Origin: Pogostemon cablin
Lineage: Eukaryota; Streptophyta; Magnoliopsida; Lamiales; Lamiaceae
Direction: 5' to 3'
Assembly (NCBI GenBank): GCA_023678885.1
Contig: CM043013.1
Location: forward strand, 10,758,791-10,822,790
Length of the DNA stretch: 64,000 nucleotides
The first letter of the stretch is position 1; each line of letters opens with the position of its first letter. The translations under genes were made by a program, and so were the position numbers. Shown piece after piece: positions 55,017 through 64,000 of this stretch. The notes beneath the pieces were generated by a model. That model worked only from the letters and a program-made list of their open reading frames with translations. It had not been told where the DNA came from and did no database searches.

Positions 55017-56030
55017 CTAGTGCTTCAACTTGTTGAGTTCATCACTGATCTCCACATGAATACCTCGATTATGCAAATCCGACATGAATTGAAGTTGGAG
55101 GTGTGCCAATTTCTCCCTACCTCTCTTCACCCTTTCAGAGATATGGGTATAGTTTTGTTGATGCAACTGTTTCAATGGAACTTTACAAGATTTGAGTTTC
55201 TTGTAAACGGAAAACTGTTTAGTTCCTGCAACATAAACATGCCAATGAAGAGTGATTAGTTGAATAAAGAGCTCATGCATAGTCCAAAGGTTATGAAACC
55301 TGAATGGTCTAATGGCATGTGTACTGGTAGATTGGAATAAAGTAATCCCGGGACAGTGATCAGAGTGTGCCCCTTGAGATAAGTAAATAGTTTCCACTTG
55401 CCACCTCATACTCCTCCATAAATTGCAAGTCACTACTTGATCAATTTTTTAACAAGAGCTACCATTTAACCAAGTATACAGACAACCTGAAGAATGTGTA
55501 TCATCTAGTCCCATGATGGAGCAACTGTCATTTATCTCTCTAGAACTAGAATTATGAGAATATTGAGAATTTCTATTTCGCTAATTTTCTCGCAGCATGC
55601 AATTGAAGTCTCCTCCAACTATCCAAGGAGAAATATTATGATAAAATAAGGATTCTAGATGTTCCCAAAGAGATCTTCTAGCCACATATTTATTATGACC
55701 ATAAACCACTGTTTTTATAAACTCTTTTAGAGTAATAAGGCACCTTGCAGTCGCTGTAACAACCTAATCTATAGCCACAAAGTTATCCAACAACAGTCTA
55801 TTGTGATTCCAAGCAACAAGAATCCTCCCACCATTACACACATCAAAATTATGCGTGCAAATCCATCCTGGAAACACTTTAGTAACTACTCCATTAACAT
55901 TCGAAGAGGAGAGTTTGGTCTCCAACAATCCTGCTACAATAACATCATGATCATGCATAATTTTCTTCAGTGCATTGTGTGTTGGTGTGCGACTCTTCCC
56001 ACACACATTCCAAGTGGGAAAACTCTTCAG
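55017..56030 (-). pseudogene. LINE ORF2 endonuclease and linker
   Basis: The endonuclease start region reads 'MHDHDVIVAGLLETKLSS' (LLETK contains the catalytic Glu) and 'GGRILVAWNHNRLLLDN'. The C-terminal motif SDHCPG (the SDH box) lies near 55364. Between them the sequence is broken by stops. The Glu/Lys-rich stretch to 55017 is the linker to RT. Confidence 0.82.
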
Positions 56031-56149
56031 ACGGAGAACTATCTTTCCTAGACTTCATGAGCTGCCAGCTGTCGAATTCCTCATAAATATCTGTACTGGC
56101 TTTTTTGGCTTTGAAGTTCCTTCCAGTTGAAGGGGTTGAGTCTTAACTT

Positions 56150-58035
56150 CTGTTAATTGGCTTACATTCAGATCCCTTAGTTCTTTTCAATCCAGCTGCA
56201 TCATAATCAAGTCCAAGAGGGGTAGTCTTCTCAGGAGTAATGAATACTTCTCCCCAATAGGCTCGATCATATTCTTTCTCAAATTGGGGCTCTCCTCCAT
56301 GAACCTTACCCTTATGCTGATTCTGATTCTTGGTAGGCTATTGAGGTTGAGCATGCTGATGAGGCACATTAGGAGGTGGTCTGTTGCTCTTCTCCTATTT
56401 CTCCTCCCCCGAGCCGGCTGAAAAGGCTCTCCTCAACAGGAGCCTGCTGCTGATGCTGTTGATAATTATGGTGAACATCTTCATCCATATGAACGTTAAC
56501 ACGACAATCTTGAATAGAGTGTCCCAGGGTGCCACACACATTACAGAATTTAGGATATAACTCATATTGGATTTTCAGAAGAAACACTCCAGTATGAGTT
56601 TTCCCCCAAACTTTTTCTTTCAAATCTTTTTGTAGCATCCACTTCCACCAACATGTGAGCAAAGGAAACTCGTTCTCTTGAAGCAGTGAAGTAGTCTGTA
56701 GCAATCGGGAATCCGACAGTTGAGGCAATCAAGTTGAGAAACTTCAAAGTCCAATACTTCAGAGGGAGAGAAGTAAATTTAATCCAAACTGAAACAGTGG
56801 AAATGCCCGCTTTATCAAACTGTAAATCTGGAGGCATCCTTTTGAGCATGAGGTATCTCTGATGCGCCTCATAGGGCCATTCTGAAGCACCTTCTGGATA
56901 TCCTCTTCACTATTAAGTTTGAAGATAATCCAACCACTATCATGGCTGAAAATCTTAACATCTACCTCCCAAAGTTTCTTGAGTTCAACAACGGGCCCGA
57001 ATCCTGGGTATTTCCCCGCGAAATAACCAATCAAAGTGAAATTCCACTCATTATCATCCTCATCTTTGGGAATTTCCATAACTCCATCTTGTTTAGTGGG
57101 GAGATAATTAAGGGAGCAAGCAGGGTTTTGCTTACAATTTTGGATTTTATCGAGCTTGTTAGGATTGAGAGGAGGGGTAGGGTGAGTGGGTGCATGGGTT
57201 TGGGCATGGGCGGCCTTTGAAACATGAGGTGGAGGTGGAGGTGGAGGGGGAGGGGGTGTGTTATGGGATTTGAAAATATAGTTCCTGAGAGTGAGAGGAA
57301 CTAAGAAAGGGGTTAGATGGGTTAGTAGGCAACGGAAGGGTATGCTGAGATTTAGAATGAGAGGATAATGGGGAAGAGGGCGGTTTGTATACAGGGTTAA
57401 AGGGTGTAAGAGCGACTCTTTTCAATTTGAGAAGCCGGAAGAGGACGCCGGAGAGTTGGTGCTGGGTGTGGAGTTCAAAGAAGATATATGATAGATTGAA
57501 ATCCTAAAATGTGGGGATACGGCAGGGCCCAAGAGCTTTTCTTTAAAGGAGATAGGTGGAGTGGGACTATTTAAGGTGCCACAAGGGCAGATAGTATTAG
57601 GAGGCAACGAATTAGACTTTGTGGGGGAGTGTGACACGCCACCTACCTGCATGGTGCCTCCTACCAACTCAATCATAGCTCTCTCTTTTGTTCCATCAAT
57701 AGCAGCTTCCAATGCACTCAATAATTCCAAATCCACCGGCTGGGCATTTATCAACTCCGGCTGATCACAGATCGGCTCCACTCTGCTTTCCGCCGGTACT
57801 CTTCCCGGCTGCAAGTCTGAAGCTGACACAGCATCCATCAATTGCATCAAGGATTTCGTATTTGCTTTGAGTTGTTCCTCAAGGAGAGCTTCATCTTCAG
57901 TAGCTACCGGGGAATCTATAATGAGCAAGTGAGTGTTGATCATGCATTCCGATAGTGGAGAGATATTTGCAATGCCATAGCCTTGGATGGGTCACCTTTC
58001 AAACGAAACCTAGTTTTCTTTTTTAAATTATCCAT
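56150..58035 (-). pseudogene. LINE ORF1 (DUF4283, CCHC)
   Basis: ATG at 58035 starts MDNLKKKTRFRLKGD. A 2-bp shift follows near 57955, then the open part 57943-57422 (acidic, then Pro/Ser-rich). The DUF4283 region is at 57079-56562 ('WNFTLIGYFAGKYPG', 'HDSGWIIFKLNSEEDIQKVLQNGP', 'STVSVWIKFTSLPLKYW') in two frames. A knuckle CNVCGTLGHSIQDC follows near 56540-56500. ORF1 proteins bind LINE RNA. The solo LTR inserted 5 bp upstream of the ATG. Confidence 0.82.
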
Positions 58036-59164
58036 GCTTCTGAGATCGTTAATAGTCGGGATGACCAATTAAAGAATTTATCGAACCCAAGGAAGGAACG
58101 TGCTAGAGTTTAAGGGATCTCAAGTTTATCGTAATTTTATAAGGACGACGGAATGAGATGGATAGATTTTAAATAAATGCAATTAAACTAATGCAAGAAA
58201 TAAATAATAAAATAAATGCAAGATGAATGGGTTCCAAATGATATAAGGATGAGATTAGCAACAATCATGGCATAGATAATGAAGTATTCATGCAATTAAT
58301 TCTAATATCTCATGGACATGGAATAGAAGTGATCACTAATTCCACCTAAACTCTCTCGAGATGGATATGATGTAGGCCCTCAATAAGGCTCCCAAAAGTT
58401 CATAGGATCGAGACCAAAGTGAACACCTCCAACGAGGTACTAATTACTCTACGAGTTCCCTAATGAGGTATTAAATCACATGCAATATTTTATTTTAAGG
58501 TACTATGAATTCACTAATGGTTTGGGTCCCCTCATCTAATCAACTAACCTCTCGATTAAGCAAATCAAATATTCTATCGAAGAATTCTAAATCTAGAAGG
58601 ATATCTCTATCTCATTCTAAATTAATGCACATGAAGTGTATGATGAAATGATTCAATGAACTATCCTAAACACATAATTGATTTCTCAATCTAATCACAC
58701 GCCCATGACAATTAATCACACAAATCATACATACATCAAGCAATTCACATCAATGATAGAAATAACACAAATGCCCAATTAAGATTAAAATTAAATTGCA
58801 TAAAAACTAAATTGTCAAACACCACTCATGAAGTAAATCTCACAAAGGAGATTAGCCTATCATAATTTTTGAGAAAACAACATAGACAATTGTATCTACA
58901 AATCCCATGACAAAACTATAAAGAAGTTCACAAAAATTGGAATTAGATTCCCCCTTTGAAGGTCTTCAATGGATATCTCCTTCTTCTTCTTCTTGTAATC
59001 TTCATTCCCTCTTACTTCCTTGATTACTTGGATGTGGATTTGATGGATGGGATCAAGTGTAGATGGATGGATGAAGAAGATGGTGTAAAATGAAGAAAAT
59101 TATGTGTGATGTATGTGTGCAGCTGAAAACCCTCGAATTCTATCACAAATATTGAAATTGGGGG

Positions 59165-59172
59165 TATTTATA
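59165..59172 (-). promoter_or_regulatory. TATA box of solo LTR D
   Basis: TATAAATA on the minus strand within GGGGTATAAATACCCCC, the same palindromic setting as 6092-6115. Confidence 0.65.
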
Positions 59173-59219
59173 CCCCTTGGGAGCTTGTAGAAGGTTACTG
59201 ATATTTTTTTGATTTTTTC

Positions 59220-59395
59220 CACGAACACAGCTCGTGTGAATGAACACTGGTCATGTGCCTCACACGGCAATACCTATGACCGTGTAGGTGTTTCAGGTGT
59301 TCGCGCATGGCCTTGGCTTACATGGGCATGTTTTGCACACTGGTCGTGTGCATGTACACGGCTCGTGTGCGTGCACACTGGTCGTGTTTGTGCTG
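59220..59395. repeat. CACACGG/CGTGTG array in U3 of LTR D
   Basis: Around ten copies of ACACGG, CTCGTGTG, GGTCGTGT and their complements, at the place of the arrays in LTRs A, B and C but with a different core (CACACGGCTCGTGTG). Confidence 0.7.
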
Positions 59396-59870
59396 CCCCT
59401 ATTCTTCTTCTTTTGTTTCGGCTCGTTCTCTCTCGTTTCAACTCTGAATTGAAATTCGTTTTTTCTCACGTCTTCCTTTTTGCGTCTAGAATCAATTTTT
59501 ACCTGAAAATCATACATTTAAACTTATTTTCACACATTTTCATAAAAACACAAAACACAATCAAAATACACATAAATACGAATAAAATAATACGAAGACA
59601 CATATAAAAAGACACGAAAATTTAGGTGAAAATATCGTCAATCAGCTTCTCTCCACGCTGAAAATGTTGAAAGAAGCAACCTGAGCTTCCAATCCGATAG
59701 GGAACCACCGGCGGAAGATGGCCGGAGTAGTGGAGACTACCAAATAGTAGCCAGCTCACTGGCCTCCATTGCTCTCGCCGAAGGAGGAAGAACGAGGGCT
59801 ACTGTGTGTGTCTTGGGCTTTCTTTTAGAGAGAGAATTTCTTGCAATTTTTAACTAAAATAAGTCTTTGT

Positions 59871-61564
59871 GTTATTGTATACGTGTGTGTATGTGTTTTT
59901 TTAAGGCAAGAACTTGTGTGTCCCTGGGACACACCGTGCCCCATAGGAACACAAGAATTTAATATTAATTTTTGCTATTAATTACAATTTTATTCTTATA
60001 TTTCCATGGAGGCATGGTATATCTCGGAGACACAGGAGACCCGCTCTTTTTTCAAATGCTGTAAGAAACAAATAATTAAGAAACCATTTATGCATGTTTG
60101 CGCACTTGCTACAATTTTATAGAAATTAATAAGGATTAATGAAAAAAAATAAAAATTCAAACCACCAAAATCAAATGGTTGAATGAACCTTTCACATGTC
60201 GGTGAGCCAATCTAAGAATGCCCCTAACCAATGGGAATTAATCTTTGCCAGCCAAATTAATAAATAAATAAATATATTTATATGAGCTCTTTACTTGAGC
60301 AGCCCAAAAAATCTACCTAACTATGATTTATTTATTATTTAGGATAATAGATTTTGGTAGAATATGAATCTCATCTACACGTGTCAAATTAATTTCATAT
60401 AACTCAATGTTACATTTCTTATAAAAAAGTAAATTTAGCAATAAGACACTATCATTCAAACGAGTGCATGCGTTTTCCTCATGTGATGTTGTTTTCGAAA
60501 TTGAAAATTAAGTTTTGATTTTCAAAATCAATTACTTTTACATTTAATTACTTATGTTTTAATAATTTTTTTTAAATTCCGTATCTACCGTAACAGTACT
60601 AATAAATGTGGGACGAAGGGTATAATTTTTTCATTAAAAAAGTATTCTAAAATATAAATATTACGTATAAATATTTGATTAAAAAAATAAATTTTTTTCT
60701 TAGAAAATCAAGAGTATTTTTATATTACAGGATATAAAATTTAATAATAAAAAGAGTATAATTTTTAAAAAATAGTATAAGATTTAAGGACATGGTGTCT
60801 CGAAAAACCTAAGTTTTAGGTTGAAAATACAGTAAAATAAAATATCGAGATACGTACATAACTATACTCCAAAGATATAAGTATTTGGCTCGAGTGATAT
60901 ACGTATTACCCCTTTGTTTATTTTTCAAATTGGTGTTTCTAGAAGATGTCGACCATTCAAAATATAATTAATATATTGACAACTACATGATTGTTACTAT
61001 ACCTAAAATTATATTTTGATTTATTTATATTATTCCGCCAAATCCAAAACCAACTTTTATGAATGATACATCCCCTTGGATGTTAGTAAATCTTCTTATT
61101 TAATTTGTCATTAATCACTCCTTTCTATTTTATCTTCTTGAAATGGTTCCAATGATTAAATAAGGGGATGGTTATTTACCCCAAATTTACTAAACAAACC
61201 CCATTAATTAATAAATTTAAAATATATTTATATAAAAAGACATAAACACCTTTTATAAATAATAAAAATAAGATCAGTGATTACGAAGTGTTGACCTCAA
61301 TTCAATTTCTAAATGCACCCCATCATTCTAATTATTAAACCACGATGAACCCTAATCCTATGAACTTTGTATCTCGAGATGAGAGAGAAAGAGTGAACTG
61401 CCAAATGTCATTTACCACTGTCACAACATTGTTTAGCAGACGACATTTCCGCTCACGTGAAAACAACCAACCACAAATCAAAATCAACCAACAATGGTTA
61501 TTCAAAAAAAGAAAACGAAGAACTAAAACTCCCATCCTCTCTCAATTTTGAATTTTTCTTGTAT

Positions 61565-61568
<4 letters not shown>
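59871..61568. other. AT-rich non-coding interval
   Basis: No gene seen. 60560-60622 ('cgtatctaccgtaacagtac..gtgggacgaaggg') is a diverged Stowaway right end without its left half. The 61345-61551 frames have no motif. Confidence 0.45.

Positions 61569-61655
<87 letters not shown>
61569..61655. repeat. (AT)n(GT)n compound microsatellite
   Basis: About 62 bp of AT followed by about 25 bp of GT, running directly into the copia LTR start TGATGACA. A frame that crosses it (61457-61846) is an artefact. Confidence 0.95.
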
Positions 61656-61657
<2 letters not shown>

Positions 61658-62239
61658 ATGACAATAGATGCATGCATGAGGGTTGATCACACGTGGATTA
61701 TGTTCATTAAAAGCTTAAGAATGATCATCACGTGTTGCATGGAAGCTGAAAGCAGTTGGAGCTGTTATAATAGCTCAAACAACTCTAACTGTCAAAACTG
61801 TCAAACTGGAGCAAGGGTGAGCTGCCAACTTTGGAGCAGTTGTTGAGCGGTTAATCAAGCTACCTAGAACCGACTATGTGGTTGCATCTCAACTACTAAG
61901 TGAGGACTATCTAGAGGAGGTTCAACCGGATCAATAGGTTGAGGGGTTAGCTAGATATAAGGGCTCAAAGTAGCTTGATCACACAAGTTTTTCACATTTG
62001 AGAGTTGGCAGTTTGAGTGCTGCGTTTTTTTGTGTGTTGCATCAGATTGAGATCAATCTTTTCTTGGTTGTAAAGCATTGAGTGATAATAAAGTTTCTTC
62101 TCTTCAAAATAGATGTAAGTTATTCATAACCAAACCACTATACATATTTGTGCAAGCTTTCAATTTCATCCAAGTTTATTATTTCATGTGAGTGTGTTCT
62201 TGAGGGTTTTGTGAGATCATTGAGCATTTTATCATGTCA
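61656..62239 (+). repeat. Copia 5' LTR (window-end element)
   Basis: About 584 bp, TGATGACA to TCATGTCA, directly followed by a primer-binding-like site and then gag. The partner LTR lies outside the window, so the boundaries are inferred from the TG..CA ends and the gag position. Confidence 0.65.
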
Positions 62240-62240
62240 A

Positions 62241-62257
62241 TTGGCACCGTCTGTGGG
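62241..62257 (+). other. Primer-binding site, TGGCACCGTCTGTGGG type
   Basis: The sequence after the LTR reads TTGGCACCGTCTGTGGG. It is nearly the site (TGGCGCCGTCTGTGGGA) frequent in plant Ty3 elements, not the initiator tRNA-Met site usual in copia. Confidence 0.6.
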
Positions 62258-62283
62258 AAGCAAATACACAACAAGCATTCAAG

Positions 62284-63060
62284 ATGAACACCACAAGATT
62301 TGATGTTGAAAAACTCACAGAGAAGTCAGATTACAACATGTGGAAGTTGAAGATGAAAGTTGTCCTCATGCAGCAAGGTATGATGGATGTATTGAAGCCA
62401 CCTCCACCACTGAAGATTGAAACACTCAAAGATCCTCAGGCTGCATCAGGTGGTGTAAGAGGTCATGTGGATGAACATGTACTCCAAAAAGCTTATTCTA
62501 CTATAATCTTATGCCTAAGCGATAAAGTACTTAGAGAAGTATCAAAGGAAACAACTGTTATGGGTGTATGGAATAAATTTGAAGCTCTATTTATGGTCAA
62601 AACATCTGCAAATAAATTGCATTTGAGGCAAAGACTTTATGCCTTCAAGATGACTGATGAAAAGCCTCTGATGGAACAAGCTGATGAGTTCTGCAAGATC
62701 ACAAATGATCTTGAAAGTGTGGATTTCAAGTTAACAAGTAGGGATAAGGCCATCATGTTATTATTTGTATTGCCAAGATCACAAATACATTTCAAAGATA
62801 CTCTTCTCTATGGAAGAAAGGATGTTGTGCTCTTAGAAGATGTGCTGAAAGCTCTAAGATCCAAAGATCTAGATGAGGGAGCAGACAACAATGAAAAATC
62901 AGGTGAAGAAGGACTCTTTGCCAAGAAAGGAAACCAAAACAAGAAATGGAACAAGGGAGAAAATTCTGATCAAAAGAAGAGTGCAACAGGACAGTCAACT
63001 GGAAAGAAGTGTTACTAGTGTCATGAACCAGATCACTTAAAGAAACAATGTGCAAAATGA
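62284..63060 (+). pseudogene. Copia gag (UBN2 type), stop inside the zinc knuckle
   Basis: ATG at 62284 opens MNTTRFDVEKLTEKSDYNMW, then gag: 'VWNKFEALFMVKTSANKLHLRQRLYAFKM', 'LLFVLPRSQIHFKDTLLYGRKD'. The 244-codon frame ends at TAG 63016, which falls between the first and second Cys of the CCHC knuckle (C-Y-stop-C-H-E-P-D-H-L-K-K-Q-C). A TGA at 63058 ends the knuckle tail. Gag coats element RNA. Otherwise this is a well-kept, Tnt1/Tork-like gag. Confidence 0.9.
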
Positions 63061-64000
63061 AAGGTTAACAAGTCCAAGAAAGCTGATACACCTACTGGAA
63101 ATCAAAAGAATCAAGTGAATCAGGTTGATGAATTACAAGATAATGCTGGTGTGGAAGGTATTGAAGCACTATACATCACATCATCAGATGTATCTGCTGA
63201 ATGGGTATTGGATTCATGGTGTACCTTCCGCATGACACCCATGAAGCATTGGTTTGAAGAATTGACGCATTAGGAAGAAGGATCAGTGCTATTAGGTAAT
63301 GATCAATCTTGTAAGATTAAGGGAGTGGGATCCATCAGATTACTCATGTATGGAGTTCAGAGGCTTCTTAGGAATGTAAGGTATGTTCCTGGATTAAAAA
63401 GAAACCTCATCTCTCTTGGGATGCTTGATTCTCAAAGATGTGATTCAAACCCGAAAAGGGGAGTTCTCACAGTGACTAAGGGTGATAAGATAGTCATGAA
63501 GAGAACTAGGAAATCTGATTTGTATTTCCTGGATGGAAGTGTTGTTGCTGGACAGATACACAATACTGATCAGCATGATGATGCCAAGTTGTGGCATGGT
63601 AGGTTGGGGCATGTTAGTGAAAGGGGGATGCAAGAATTGGCTAAACAACAACTATTCAAGTTCAGTGCAGATGATAAGATCAGACAATGTAAGCATTGCA
63701 TTCTTGGAAAATCTAAAAGATTTAAGTTTGGTGAATTAGAACATACAACCAAAGCAAGAATGGACTATGTTCATTCTGATCTCTGGGGCCTTCAAAGACA
63801 ATAACCAGAGGTGGAGAAAGATACATAATGACCATATTTGATGATTATTCAAGGAAGCTATGGGTTTATGTTCTGAAAACTAAAGATGAAGCATTCATCA
63901 CATTCAAAACTTGGCTGACAGAAACTAAGAACAGTGCATGGAGTAATTTGAAGTACTTAAGGACAGATAATGGATTGGAATTTGTATCTGAAGAGTTTAA
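63061..64000 (+). pseudogene. Copia protease and integrase start, cut by window edge
   Basis: The protease is 'EWVLDSWCTFRMTP', where the usual DSG active site reads DSW. Then 'VRYVPGLKRNLISLG' leads to integrase: 'LWHGRLGHVSERGMQELAKQ' with 'CKHCILGKSKRFKF' (HHCC domain), VHSDLWG with the first catalytic Asp (63774), 'DDYSRKLWVYVLK', and 'LRTDNGLEF' at the window end. Breaks: a TAG at 63271 and a frame change near 63800. Confidence 0.88.

Larger units (their letters stand above)
58041..59644 (-). mobile_element. Solo LTR, copy D of the TGATT..ATCA family
   Basis: 1,604 bp with the duplication GCTTC at 58036-58040 and 59645-59649. It starts TGAGATCG and ends GTCAATCA. It aligns with the LTR at 4958-6498, with many small differences. 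The TATA box on the minus strand (59165-59172) and upstream CACACGG/CGTGTG palindromes (59220-59395) correspond to those of the other copies. Confidence 0.92.
52458..59870 (-). mobile_element. L1-type LINE, decayed, split by a solo LTR
   Basis: Minus-strand non-LTR retrotransposon with ORF1 (DUF4283 and zinc knuckle), ORF2 (endonuclease, RT, zf-RVT) and an oligo-A 3' end (TTTTTTTTTT on the plus strand near 52459-52468). The 5' UTR lies at 59645-59870 beyond the solo LTR at 58041-59644. Without that LTR it is about 5.8 kb, a normal plant L1 length. Target duplications were not found; the 5' edge is estimated. Confidence 0.85.

Noticed and set aside
59871..61568. Full Stowaway MITE near 60600
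   Set aside because: Only one end is recognisable; the other terminal repeat and TA duplication are missing.
61457..61846. 129-codon plus-strand frame
   Set aside because: It spans the (AT)n(GT)n microsatellite and the copia LTR; no motif.

Overview
The window looks like transposon-dense intergenic DNA from a flowering plant, probably a eudicot. The evidence is plant Ty1/copia and Ty3-type LTR elements, L1-type LINEs with DUF4283 ORF1s, Stowaway MITEs with CTCCCTCCGTC ends, a tRNA-derived SINE, an integrated caulimovirid, a plant mitochondrial nad4 fragment, and pieces of F-box, NRT2 and NPF genes. I see no intact host gene. Almost every coding stretch is a broken mobile-element gene. The species is not identifiable from this sequence alone.

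Layout. 1-12.4 kb is a nest. A plus-strand copia element is split by a 1,663-bp solo LTR (967-2629, TSD CTTGT) and by about 2.1 kb of mitochondrial DNA (2919-4957 plus 11031-11077). That mitochondrial DNA is itself split by a 6,068-bp minus-strand LTR element (4958-11025, TSD GTGAC, twin 1,541-bp LTRs), which keeps only a gag-like part joined to an integrase C-terminal domain. A truncated TRIM-like piece follows. 12.4-15.6 kb is AT-rich and non-coding. 15.6-23.2 kb is one genome-length, decayed copy of an endogenous pararetrovirus: PBS, two small ORFs, coat, movement, protease, RT, RNase H, a transactivator-like ORF, a 35S-like promoter and a leader. 23.2-29.8 kb holds a tandem duplication, a 665-bp solo LTR, a TRIM-like element, a Stowaway MITE and AT-rich repeats.

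29.8-37.5 kb has an F-box-associated fragment, a minus-strand copia whose two ends come from different elements, and a truncated LINE. 37.5-41.4 kb has MITEs, a hairpin MITE and a Pack-MULE carrying exon pieces of two nitrate-transporter families (NRT2 and NPF). 42.4-45.2 kb is a non-autonomous CACTA element. 45.8-47.7 kb is a foldback element with a 10-bp TSD. 48.4-49.9 kb is a PIF/Harbinger remnant, and 50.5-51.1 kb is a Stowaway MITE carrying a SINE. 52.5-59.9 kb is a decayed minus-strand LINE with another solo LTR of the first family at its ORF1 start. 61.7-64.0 kb is the 5' part of another plus-strand copia element.

The window reads as a stratified record of insertions. Target-site duplications, empty sites in opposite arms and the resumption of interrupted reading frames let many insertions be ordered. 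The most interesting items are the pararetrovirus with an unusual gene layout, linearised at its primer-binding site; the Pack-MULE with two nitrate-transporter fragments; the gag-integrase-tail LTR family with palindromic promoter arrays; and organelle DNA replacing part of a retrotransposon. All coordinates and homology calls come from reading the sequence and from remembered family motifs. No database search was run.
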